64,000 nucleotides of DNA from Nocardioides cremeus (GTDB taxonomy: Bacteria; Actinomycetota; Actinomycetes; Propionibacteriales; Nocardioidaceae): NCBI RefSeq assembly GCF_030518195.1, contig NZ_JAULSC010000013.1:1-64000 (forward strand), written 5' to 3'. The translations under genes were made by a program, and so were the position numbers. This document shows, in pieces, positions 1 to 7,403 of this stretch (its first letter is position 1; each line of letters opens with the position of its first letter). The notes beneath the pieces are model-generated. The model saw only the letters and a program-made list of their open reading frames with translations, searched no databases and was not told the origin of the DNA.

Positions 1-19
1 ACTTACGAGGTGCCTCTCG

Positions 20-118
20 TGAACAGGTGGATTCGACGTCGCAATCGACATCTTCCCTGCTCAAGAGGGCACCTCGTTCTACGCCACGCTCACACCGCTG
101 GACGCCGCCGGTGGATCA
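20..118 (+). pseudogene. possible inverted fragment of a DUF222 gene
   Basis: In the plus-strand frame through position 29 the translation contains FDVAIDI, EGTSF and ATLTPLDA, which resembles the middle part of DUF222 (13E12) proteins, where a short Gly-Thr-Ser beta stretch precedes a Leu-Asp-Ala motif. An in-frame TGA lies at 20-22 and the similarity stops at about 118, next to the minus-strand DUF222 remnant. This would fit a small inversion inside one gene, but the stretch is only about 30 codons and chance is possible. Confidence 0.25.
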
Positions 119-554
119 GGGGTGAGAGCGAGGAGGTGGCTTGGGCGATGCTGCGGGCGCGCCACACCGGCACCTCGAGGGCCTCCACGCGGGCCATCAC
201 CCGCGGCAGCCGGTGCGCCAGCTCGAGCGCATCGGCCATCAGCGTCAGGGCGGCGGTGGTGGAGATCTCCATCGCCGCGGCCAACGGTTCGGCCGAGAAC
301 GCCGCGACCATCGGGCGCCCGTCACCACCGATCTTCTCCGGACAGTCCAGGTCGCCCCCGACCTCCCCGAACCCCGCCGCCCACTTGGGATCGTCGACGG
401 TGTTGGTCTCGCACCAGCGGATCGTGGCGTGCAGCACCGCCAGCGCCGCCGCGGCCTCGCGTGCCTTGGCCTGCTCGGCGAACCACAGCACCGAGTCCCG
501 GTCCAGGTCATCGACCCGCACCGGACCACCCGCCAGGTCCGTCTCGATCAGCAT
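90..554 (-). pseudogene. truncated DUF222 (13E12-type) protein, N-terminal part only
   Basis: From ATG at 554 the reading frame gives about 140 residues typical of the N-terminal half of actinobacterial DUF222/HNH proteins: an Asp/Glu-rich helical start, then the helix containing ADALELAHRLPRV and the motif VPVWRARSIAQAT. Similarity ends near 125 and the frame runs into a TGA at 90-92 after an unrelated Arg-rich tail. The remaining DUF222 domain and the C-terminal HNH nuclease motif are absent. An intact family member (about 420 aa) lies at 23655-24917, so this is a broken relative. Such genes are common, variable accessory genes in this group. Confidence 0.6.
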
Positions 555-716
555 GCTGATACTCAAGCACCAGGCACCGACAGTCCCGACGCACCCACGC
601 TGACCTGTGCATGGGCGAAGTGGACGACATCGACAGAGGACCGCGCTGGCCCGAAGTCCCACCGTCGCGACTGGCACTGCGGCGGTCGGGACCCGAGGTC
701 ACGCGCGCCTGCACTG

Positions 717-1046
717 TCAACGACGGCCCAGGCTGGGCAAGCCCGCGGAGCAGGCGCGAACCGAAACAGGCCGCTCGCGAATCGCGATGCCTCGGGCCTC
801 GCAATACCTATCCCAATTGGCCTGCACCAACAGATCCAGCTGTGGCCGATATCTGCCATAAACGCGATCCCGGATCGCCTGCAGGGCTTCGATCTCTCTG
901 CGGGCGCAGTAAAAGTCATGTCTCGTAAGGAACGTGTCAATCCGCAGGAGGTGATCTCGAACGTCGCATGCATAGCGTTGGTGGATAGCTTCTTGCGTCC
1001 CCCGCTGCGAGCGCTGGGCGGCCGGGACCGGGTCCTTCCCCGCCAT
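717..1046 (-). CDS. hypothetical protein of a small accessory operon
   Basis: A 109-residue soluble protein that I do not recognise. It is charged and helical (motifs RIDTFLTRHDFYCARREIEA and YRPQLDLLVQANWDRY), with no signal peptide or membrane segment. The ATG at 1046 shares one base with the TGA of the upstream gene (TGATG), so translation is probably coupled. A GTG one codon earlier is the alternative start. It is last of three overlapping minus-strand genes; this packing, small size and lower GC than the rest of the window resemble phage or integrative-element cargo. Confidence 0.5.
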   Translation of the reverse strand: MAGKDPVPAAQRSQRGTQEAIHQRYACDVRDHLLRIDTFLTRHDFYCARREIEALQAIRDRVYGRYRPQLDLLVQANWDRYCEARGIAIRERPVSVRACSAGLPSLGRR

Positions 1047-1270
1047 CACTCGGCTCCGCTCGGGGCGTCGACCCGCTTGTGCTGGCTCGTCATGTGCCAG
1101 CCGTGGCAGGCATCGCAGGAATACACCCGGGTCTCTCTACGGGTGGAGTCCTGTCCCTCGTCGAAGGCTCGACGCCGCGCATTGCCCGCCTGATGCAAGG
1201 CGCGGACGGCCTCGTGGTGGTCGCGGAAGCGACGCTTGCCGCCGCGGCGGCAACGATGTAGGGCGCTCAC
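1046..1270 (-). CDS. small protein with a Cys-x2-Cys-x2-Trp-His motif
   Basis: A 74-residue basic protein. The N-terminal half is Arg/His-rich (RFRDHHEAVRALHQAG) and the C-terminal half has the sequence VYSCDACHGWHMTS, a CxxC-GWH arrangement seen in small actinobacterial and phage proteins thought to bind zinc. The GTG start at 1270 overlaps the upstream TGA by four bases (GTGA), and the downstream gene starts inside its stop. No function is known to me. The conserved look of the CxxC-GWH segment argues that it is a real gene despite its size. Confidence 0.55.
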   Translation of the reverse strand: MSALHRCRRGGKRRFRDHHEAVRALHQAGNARRRAFDEGQDSTRRETRVYSCDACHGWHMTSQHKRVDAPSGAE

Positions 1271-1584
1271 GCCACACCGCTAACAACCAGACGGGCCATC
1301 GGCAATCTGCTCGCGAGATGGAACGCATACCCGTGCTCCAGGCTGAGCAGCATCCGGCCGCCGCGACTGTCGATACGAATCATCAGTCGACGAAGCAGTT
1401 CCAGCAGCTCGCACTCGACGTCCAGGGTCCGTCGGGTGCTGGGATGGCTCCAGCCCCAGTGGTCGGTCGGCCAGATGGTGCGGCCGTTGCACGAGAACCT
1501 TCCGGAACACAAAGGAGCAAGGATGTCGAGCAGGTCGAGATCCCGATCGGTGACGGGCAACTCAGGCAGCTGGGCCAGGTTCAT
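1267..1584 (-). CDS. hypothetical protein, first gene of a small accessory operon
   Basis: A 105-residue protein that I do not recognise. It begins MNLAQLPELPVTDRDLDLLDI and contains a Trp-rich centre (TIWPTDHWGW) and a Leu-rich helix (ECELLELLRRL). No membrane segment is visible. The ATG at 1584 is preceded by a good ribosome binding site (GAGGAGA, six to seven bases away), making it the entry point for the three-gene block 1584-717. The block is flanked by a broken DUF222 gene and by about 750 bp without genes, which fits a degraded mobile element. Confidence 0.5.
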   Translation of the reverse strand: MNLAQLPELPVTDRDLDLLDILAPLCSGRFSCNGRTIWPTDHWGWSHPSTRRTLDVECELLELLRRLMIRIDSRGGRMLLSLEHGYAFHLASRLPMARLVVSGVA

Positions 1585-2331
1585 TTCGGTTCTCCTCTGC
1601 AGTGACGTACACGCGATGCTGCGCGTACGCAGATGAGCCCGGCGTACGGATGTGTACGCCGGGCGTTGTTGACGCCAAAGCCGACAAGCGTCGCGAAGTG
1701 CGACGCGTGGACCGCACTACAAGGCGGTCGACTACGAGGCCCCTTTGTAGGGACTAGTCGCCGCAACGGCGGCGATCTGGGGGACGCTGCCGTCCGCGTA
1801 TCGCACGTGTGTGCGTATCGCGAAGGGAAGCGTTCCTCCCGCTACACGGGACGCGCCCCGGGATGAACTCGGCGGCGGACATCCCTACTGTGCGTAGGGG
1901 TCAACTAAAGCCAGAGGGCCCATTTTCAGCCGTCTGGTGGTCCTCCGGAGAGGCGGTGACACCGCTGATCGCGGCGGTGTCGATGCGATCGACTTCACTC
2001 TGGCGCAGAGACGTCGGGCCCGCAACGGTAAATCGATCGAAAGCGCCTATTGAAGCCGCTGGTCTAGATACCAGTACGCAAGGATCGGCGCTATCCCGCT
2101 AGCAGGTCCAGGGCTTCCTCGTTTGAGAGGCAGGTGCACGGCTACGACTGTCACCTAGCCAAAACCCGCGTCGCACCGATGCTGATCAGTGGGCGTATAC
2201 CGGCAACCCGCCGCCCGCGGATGAAGCGACGCATCTACTCCCCTCGACGATCGCTTCGTCTCGCGGGGCTGAGCGCGCCAGATCCCCTCGAAGCATTGGC
2301 GCGCCGGCACGGGACGTGATCGCCGCCCCGA
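1585..2331. other. gene-poor stretch upstream of the helicase
   Basis: I see no convincing gene here: reading frames are short, interrupted and not codon-biased like the neighbours. Base composition is more AT-rich than the rest of the window. Visible structure: an 11-bp perfect hairpin at 1637-1664, several GTAC-containing words around 1615-1660, a 9-bp direct repeat GCGTATCGC at 1796-1804 and 1813-1821 flanking the inverted pair CGCAC/GTGCG, and a short palindromic word CTGGT-N6-ACCAG near 2060. It is probably a remnant of an integrated element; no tRNA-like attachment site is recognisable. Confidence 0.4.
1637..1664. terminator. 11-bp perfect hairpin, terminator or operator
   Basis: GCCCGGCGTAC and its exact complement GTACGCCGGGC are separated by a 6-nt loop. 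On the plus strand a weak T-containing tail (GTTGTTG) follows. It lies 53 bp upstream of the ATG at 1584, so it could equally be a regulator site for the minus-strand accessory operon. Confidence 0.35.
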
Positions 2332-2337
2332 TAGCGT
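2332..2337 (+). promoter_or_regulatory. -10 box for a leaderless helicase transcript
   Basis: TAGCGT followed by six bases and then the ATG at 2344. No ribosome binding site lies in between, so transcription would start at or next to the start codon. Confidence 0.5.
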
Positions 2338-2343
2338 CAGCGG

Positions 2344-4068
2344 ATGGCCAGCTCTCGTCGATCCAATGGACGTCGACGAAGCGGCAGCACTCGTAAGAGC
2401 AGCGCACCCCGGCCCTTGCCGGCCGCCGGTCCAGGCGAACGGGTGTGGGTGCTCGACGTGCCGTACGGGACGCAGGTCGACGGCGCGAGCTGGCACCCCG
2501 CGGTCAAGACCCACCTCTACGTCGGGCGAGCGCTGCCGACGCACCTGGCGCCGTACGCGCCGGGCCCGCACACGCTGGGGCGGTTCGTCGAGAACACCCT
2601 CAACCCCGACGACCCGGCGCCCTCCCCCGAGCCGAGCGACACGCTCGAGCCGCGCCGGCTCCAGTTCGAGGCGGCCGACGCGATCGCGGAGCGCGCCGCG
2701 GCGGGCGGGCGGCAGTTCCTGCTGGCCGACGAGCCCGGTGTCGGCAAGACGATCTCGGCAGTCCTCGGCGCGACGGCGGTCGGCGACCTGCGCGGCGTGC
2801 AGCGCGTGCTCGTCGTCGCCGACCGGCCCGCCGCGATCACGATCGGCCACTGGTGTCGCACCATCACCGCGCTCGGCGACGGCGGGCTCGAGTGGGTGGT
2901 GATCACCTGGGACCGGCTCGAGAAGGTCAAGGACCACACCTGGGACGTGATCGTCGCCGACGAGGCCCACGCGCTGCGGCGTACGACGACCAGGCGCTGG
3001 AAGCTCTGGGCGCGCATCTCCGGCCACGCCAAGCCCCACGACAAGGCGCCGTTCGTCATCGCCACCACCGCCACTCCCGGCCACACGCCCCTCGAGCTGC
3101 CCTACCTCGCGCCGGCCTACGCGCAGGTGCTCGGCGAGCCGATGAAGGAGTGGACCTCGGCCACGCAGCCCGGCGCCGCCTTCGCCACCGCGCTCGAGCG
3201 CCACGGCGTCGAGGTCGAGCACGGTCGCTACGGCGCCACCTGGACGACCGACCCGGCCCGCCGCGCTGCGGACCTCAAGCTGGTGCGCGGCTGGCTCGAC
3301 GAGGAGCAGCCCCCGGCGATGCTGCACCGCGCCGCGCCTTGGGGGCCGGTGCCGATCTCGGGCATGCCGGTGACGCTCACTCCGGCCGAGCGGGCGGCGT
3401 ACGAGGCCGAGTGGGGCGAGTTCTGCCGCGAGATGGACATCGCCCGCCGCGGCCGCAACACCGCCAAGGGCCGAGCCGCACTGCTGCGCTTCCGGCAGAA
3501 GGCCGGGCTGATCCGCGTCGACTCCACCGTCGACTGGATCGCCCAGCAGGTGCAGGCCGAGCGGCAGGTGGCCTGCTCGGTCGAGTTCGTCGCGACCGCC
3601 GCCGACCCCATCGCCGACCGGCTGCGCGACTCCGGCATCGAGGTCGCCACGATCTACGGCCGCGACCGGTTCGACCCCGAGGCGGAGCGGCTGCGGTTCC
3701 AGACCGGGCAGGCCAAGGTCTGCGTCTTCACCACCGTCGCCTCCATCAGCCTGCACGCCGGCGAGAGCCTCGCCGACGGCCGCCAGGCCAGCACCGAGCC
3801 CCGCGTCGGCGTCTTCCACCAGGCCCGCTTCTCGGGCATCGCCGGGCGCCAGGTCACCGGCCGCACCCACCGCGACCACCAGGTCTCGCCGTGGCACATC
3901 GCCTACGCCGAGGGCACCGTCGAGGAGCAGGTCGGCAAGGTGATGGTCGAGCGGATCGCCGCCGCCTCCGACACCGTCGGCAGCGACACCACCGGCCTCA
4001 CCGACCTCGCCGAGCTGCTCGGCGCCGACTGGCTGCCGCCCACGACACTCACCGAGGACGGCACCTGA
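2344..4068 (+). CDS. SF2/SNF2-type DNA helicase-like ATPase
   Basis: A 574-residue protein with superfamily 2 helicase motifs. The Q/Walker A region is DEPGVGKT (about 129-136), the Walker B box is DEAH (206-209), motif III-like ATTATP follows, and motif VI-like GRTHRDHQ is near residue 510. An SNF2/phage-type helicase acting on duplex DNA is the likeliest class. Residues about 37-80 (VPYGTQVDGASWHP and following) resemble the short DUF5710-type module found with some plasmid primases; that is inference. The N-terminus is Ser/Arg-rich and probably disordered. The ATG at 2344 is chosen because TAGCGT lies six bases upstream. Its partner and role are unknown. Confidence 0.7.
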   Translation: MASSRRSNGRRRSGSTRKSSAPRPLPAAGPGERVWVLDVPYGTQVDGASWHPAVKTHLYVGRALPTHLAPYAPGPHTLGRFVENTLNPDDPAPSPEPSDTLEPRRLQFEAADAIAERAAAGGRQFLLADEPGVGKTISAVLGATAVGDLRGVQRVLVVADRPAAITIGHWCRTITALGDGGLEWVVITWDRLEKVKDHTWDVIVADEAHALRRTTTRRWKLWARISGHAKPHDKAPFVIATTATPGHTPLELPYLAPAYAQVLGEPMKEWTSATQPGAAFATALERHGVEVEHGRYGATWTTDPARRAADLKLVRGWLDEEQPPAMLHRAAPWGPVPISGMPVTLTPAERAAYEAEWGEFCREMDIARRGRNTAKGRAALLRFRQKAGLIRVDSTVDWIAQQVQAERQVACSVEFVATAADPIADRLRDSGIEVATIYGRDRFDPEAERLRFQTGQAKVCVFTTVASISLHAGESLADGRQASTEPRVGVFHQARFSGIAGRQVTGRTHRDHQVSPWHIAYAEGTVEEQVGKVMVERIAAASDTVGSDTTGLTDLAELLGADWLPPTTLTEDGT

Positions 4069-4113
4069 CCGCTTGACCCACACAAGGTCCGCGCAAGGCA
4101 AAGCGATCGGGCC

Positions 4114-4119
4114 TACGCT
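4114..4119 (+). promoter_or_regulatory. -10 box for a leaderless acetyltransferase transcript
   Basis: TACGCT, five bases, then the ATG at 4125; there is no Shine-Dalgarno sequence between them. Confidence 0.5.
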
Positions 4120-4124
4120 GCGAC

Positions 4125-4724
4125 ATGCCCGAGTTCACCTGGCGACCGGCCAACGAGGCCACCACCGAGGACGTCGAGACGGTCCTCGCCGCCGGCGGCG
4201 CCCGCACGTGCCGCTGCCAGGGGCTGAAGGTGGCAGGCTGGATCTGGCGTGACACCACCCAGGAGCAGCGCGACGCCGCCCTGCTCGAGCAGACCGCCTG
4301 CGGCACGCCCGGCCCCACGTCGGGCCTGATCGGGTACGTCGACGGCGAGCCGGCCGGCTGGGTGGCGGTCGAGCCGCGGGAGAACTACCCGCGGATCTGG
4401 GCCCGCCATAAGGCGTGGATGCGCACCGACCCCGACCTCGAGGGCGTCTGGTCGGTGACCTGCTTCGTGGTGCGCAAGGGCTTCCGCCGCGAGGGGCTGA
4501 TGTACGAGCTGGCCGCCGCCACCGTCGAGCACGGGCGCAACGTCGGCGCGCGGGTGCTCGAGGGCTACCCCACCGAGCCCGAGCCCGGGAAGACCGTGAT
4601 CTGGGACGAGGCGTCGGTGGGGCTGCTGCAGGTCTTCCTCGCCGCCGGCTACGAGGTGGTCTCCTCCCCCACGCTGCGCCGCAGGGTGGTGCGGCACCCG
4701 CTCACCCCTCAGGTGGCCCGGTAG
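4125..4724 (+). CDS. GNAT family N-acetyltransferase
   Basis: A 199-residue cytosolic protein. The acetyl-CoA pyrophosphate loop is visible as RKGFRREGLMYEL (about residues 119-131, the R/Q-x2-G-x-G/A pattern), preceded by the beta-4 strand SVTCFVVRKGF. The C-terminus has the usual beta-bulge and helix with GYPTEP and an FLAAGYEVV strand. An N-terminal CRCQ motif (about residues 30-33) suggests the DUF/GNAT subgroup with conserved cysteines. The acceptor substrate cannot be told from sequence. It lies between the helicase and gnd and appears to be transcribed from its own leaderless promoter. Confidence 0.75.
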   Translation: MPEFTWRPANEATTEDVETVLAAGGARTCRCQGLKVAGWIWRDTTQEQRDAALLEQTACGTPGPTSGLIGYVDGEPAGWVAVEPRENYPRIWARHKAWMRTDPDLEGVWSVTCFVVRKGFRREGLMYELAAATVEHGRNVGARVLEGYPTEPEPGKTVIWDEASVGLLQVFLAAGYEVVSSPTLRRRVVRHPLTPQVAR

Positions 4725-4780
4725 ACGGACCCGGCGCCTACCGTCGAGAGGAGCGCACACCGACCACTCGAGGAGCAGCA

Positions 4781-6241
4781 GTGAGCGACACCGAGCAGAC
4801 CACCCGGACCAGCGGCGAGGCCACGATCGGCGTCATCGGGCTGGCGGTGATGGGCTCCAACCTCGCCCGCAACCTGGCCTCCCGCGAGGGCAACACGGTC
4901 GCGGTCTTCAACCGCACCACCGCCAAGACCGACGCGCTGGTCGAGGAGCACCCCGAGGCGGGCTTCGTCGCCGCGGAGACCATCGACGACTTCGTCGCCT
5001 CCCTGGCCACGCCGCGTACGGCGATCATCATGGTGCAGGCCGGTGCCGGCACCGACGCGGTCATCGAGCAGCTCGCCGAGCGGTTCGAGGAGGGCGACAT
5101 CATCGTCGACGGCGGCAACGCCGACTTCCACGACACCATCCGCCGCGAGGAGGAGCTGCGTGAGCGCGGCCTGCACTTCGTGGGCTGCGGCATCTCCGGC
5201 GGCGAGGAGGGCGCGCTCAACGGCCCCTCCCTCATGCCCGGGGGCTCGAAGGAGGCCTGGGAGGCCCTCGCCCCCGCCCTGCGCTCGATCGCCGCGGTCG
5301 CGCAGGACGAGCCCTGCGTCACCCACGTCGGCAGCGACGGGGCCGGCCACTTCGTCAAGATGGTCCACAACGGCATCGAGTACGCCGACATGCAGCTCAT
5401 CGCCGAGTCCTACGACCTGCTGCGGCGCATCGGCGGCCACGACCCCGCCTCGCTCGCCGACGTCTACGCCGAGTGGAACGGCGGCGACCTGGAGTCCTAC
5501 CTCATCGAGATCACCGCCGAGGTGCTGCGCCAGGACGACGCGGAGACCGGCGGGCCGCTGGTCGACGTGATCCTCGACCGCGCCGGTTCCAAGGGCACCG
5601 GCGTGTGGACGGTGCAGAACGCCCTCGGTCTCGGCGTCCCGGCCACCGCGATCGGCGAGGCCGTCTTCGCCCGCGCGCTCTCCTGCTCCGCCGAGCACCG
5701 CGACGCCGTGCGCAGCACCTTCTCTGACCGCCCTGACGTGCCCACGGCACCCGACGGCTTCGAGGACGACGTGCGCGCCGCCCTCTACGCCTCCAAGGTG
5801 GTCGCCTACGCCCAGGGCTTCGACCTGATCCGCGCCGGCGCCGAGGAGCACGGCTGGGACATCGACCTCGGTGCGATCGCCCGCATCTGGCGCGGCGGCT
5901 GCATCATCCGCGCCCGGTTCCTCGACCGCATCGCCGAGGCCTACGACGACGACCCGTCGCTGGTCACCCTGCTCGCGCACCCCTACTTCGCCGAGGCCGT
6001 CCGCGACGGCGAGGCCGCCTGGCGCCGCGTCGTCGCGCTGGCCGTCACCGCGGGCGTCCCCGCGCCCGCCTTCGGCTCCGCGCTGGCGTCGTACGACGCG
6101 CTGGCCTCGGAGCGCCTGCCCGCCGCGCTGATCCAGGCCCAACGCGACTTCTTCGGCGCCCACACCTACCGGCGCACCGACCGCGACGGGGTCTTCCACA
6201 CCCTCTGGTCGGGCGACCGCTCCGAGGTCGCCGCCGACTGA
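4781..6241 (+). CDS. gnd: 6-phosphogluconate dehydrogenase, decarboxylating
   Basis: A 486-residue enzyme converting 6-phosphogluconate and NADP+ to ribulose-5-phosphate, CO2 and NADPH in the oxidative pentose phosphate pathway. It has an N-terminal Rossmann motif (GVIGLAVMGSNLARN), DGGNADFHDT, the signature GCGISGGEEGALNGPSLMPGG and the substrate/catalytic segment HFVKMVHNGIEY. Its length fits the long homodimeric class. The GTG at 4781 is chosen because GAGGAG lies just upstream; the reading frame is open further 5' but that part overlaps the acetyltransferase and has no family similarity. A possible -10 (TACCGT) sits at 4738-4743. Confidence 0.95.
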   Translation: MSDTEQTTRTSGEATIGVIGLAVMGSNLARNLASREGNTVAVFNRTTAKTDALVEEHPEAGFVAAETIDDFVASLATPRTAIIMVQAGAGTDAVIEQLAERFEEGDIIVDGGNADFHDTIRREEELRERGLHFVGCGISGGEEGALNGPSLMPGGSKEAWEALAPALRSIAAVAQDEPCVTHVGSDGAGHFVKMVHNGIEYADMQLIAESYDLLRRIGGHDPASLADVYAEWNGGDLESYLIEITAEVLRQDDAETGGPLVDVILDRAGSKGTGVWTVQNALGLGVPATAIGEAVFARALSCSAEHRDAVRSTFSDRPDVPTAPDGFEDDVRAALYASKVVAYAQGFDLIRAGAEEHGWDIDLGAIARIWRGGCIIRARFLDRIAEAYDDDPSLVTLLAHPYFAEAVRDGEAAWRRVVALAVTAGVPAPAFGSALASYDALASERLPAALIQAQRDFFGAHTYRRTDRDGVFHTLWSGDRSEVAAD

Positions 6242-6277
6242 GCGCCGCCGCACCGTCGCCGTGGAAGGCTGTGACCC

Positions 6278-7393
6278 GTGACCGCCCTGCTGCTCGTCGC
6301 CGGCCTCGTGCTCCTGGTCGTCGGGGGCGAGGTGCTCGTGCGCGGAGCCGGCACCATCGCCACGGCGGCCGGGATCTCGCCGCTCGTGGTCGGCCTCACC
6401 GTGGTCTCGTTCGCGACGTCGGCGCCCGAGCTCGCGGTGACCCTGCAGGCCAGCGCCGCCGGCAGCCCCGGTCTGGCCGTCGGCAACGTGGTGGGCTCCA
6501 ACGTGGTCAACATCCTGCTGGTGCTCGGCGTCGCCGGGCTGATCCTGCCGCTGGCCGTGCGCGCCGCCGTGGTGCGCCGCGACGTGCCGGTGATGATCGG
6601 GCTGTCGTTGCTCTTCTGGCTGATGAGCCTCGACGGCGCGGTCTCCACCGTCGACGGTGCGGTGCTGGTGCTGCTGCTCGCGGTGTACGTCGTGTGGACG
6701 GTGGTGGGCAGCCGGCGGGGCGACCGGGCGGAGGTGCTCACCCCGGACGACCAGCCCGCGGCGCCCGAGGCCGGCCGGTCCCGGCGGCTGGTCGTCTCCG
6801 CCGTCATGGTCGCGGTCGGCGTCGCGATGCTCGTCCTCGGCGCGCGCTGGCTGGTGGTGGCGGCCACCGACATCGCCTCGGCTCTCGGGCTCAGCGACAC
6901 CGTCATCGGGCTGACCGTGGTGGCGATCGGCACCTCGCTGCCCGAGCTGGCCACGTCGGTGCTCGCCGCGCTCAGGGGCAAGGTCGAGATGGCCGTGGGC
7001 AACGCCATCGGGTCCAACATCTTCAACATCGGCGCGGTGATGGGCCTGACCTCGGTGGTCGCCGACGGCGGGGTGCCGGTGGACGCCGCGGCCGTCGCCT
7101 TCGACCTGCCGGTGATGGTCGCCGTCGCCTTCGTGGTGCTGCCGATCGTCTTCACCGGGTTCACCGTCGCGCGGTGGGAGGCCGGGCTGTTCCTTGCCTA
7201 CTACTCCGCCTACGTCGCCTACCTGCTGCTCGACTCCGCCGGCCACGACGCGCTGCCGCGGTTCAGCGCGGTGATGCTCGGGTTCGTGCTGCCGCTCACC
7301 GCGCTCACGCTGGTCGCGCTCGCCACCTACGAGCTCGGGGTGCGACGCGGCGCGCGGACGGCGTCGAGCCGCGGCCCCGCCGGGCCCTCCTGA
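6278..7393 (+). CDS. calcium/sodium antiporter, CaCA family (YrbG type)
   Basis: A 371-residue membrane protein of about ten helices in two halves. Each half carries an alpha repeat: TVVSFATSAPELAVTL followed by GNVVGSNVVNILLVLG near the N-terminus, and TVVAIGTSLPELATSV followed by GNAIGSNIFNIGAVMG in the second half. These are the ion-binding repeats of the Ca2+/cation antiporter family. A hydrophilic loop of about 30 residues (around 145-180) separates the halves. It starts with GTG at 6278, 36 bp after gnd, and is probably co-transcribed with it. The transported ion (Ca2+ or another divalent cation against Na+ or H+) is inferred from the family. Confidence 0.88.
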   Translation: MTALLLVAGLVLLVVGGEVLVRGAGTIATAAGISPLVVGLTVVSFATSAPELAVTLQASAAGSPGLAVGNVVGSNVVNILLVLGVAGLILPLAVRAAVVRRDVPVMIGLSLLFWLMSLDGAVSTVDGAVLVLLLAVYVVWTVVGSRRGDRAEVLTPDDQPAAPEAGRSRRLVVSAVMVAVGVAMLVLGARWLVVAATDIASALGLSDTVIGLTVVAIGTSLPELATSVLAALRGKVEMAVGNAIGSNIFNIGAVMGLTSVVADGGVPVDAAAVAFDLPVMVAVAFVVLPIVFTGFTVARWEAGLFLAYYSAYVAYLLLDSAGHDALPRFSAVMLGFVLPLTALTLVALATYELGVRRGARTASSRGPAGPS

Positions 7394-7403
7394 CGGCGGG
7401 AGT

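Noticed and set aside
122-559. Plus-strand open frame over the first 0.5 kb
   Set aside because: Arg/Pro/Ser-rich shadow of the minus-strand DUF222 remnant; only the first part before 118 has any family flavour.
1633-2319. Several short open frames in the 1.6-2.3 kb stretch
   Set aside because: No ribosome sites, no codon bias like neighbours and no recognisable motifs.
2155-4101. 648-codon open frame antisense to the helicase
   Set aside because: Low-complexity Gly/Arg/Val translation produced by GC-rich third positions of the real gene; no domain motifs.
4709-7246. 845-codon open frame antisense to gnd and the antiporter
   Set aside because: Composed of His/Gly/Asp-rich mirror sequence; gnd and CaCA motifs on the other strand are unmistakable.
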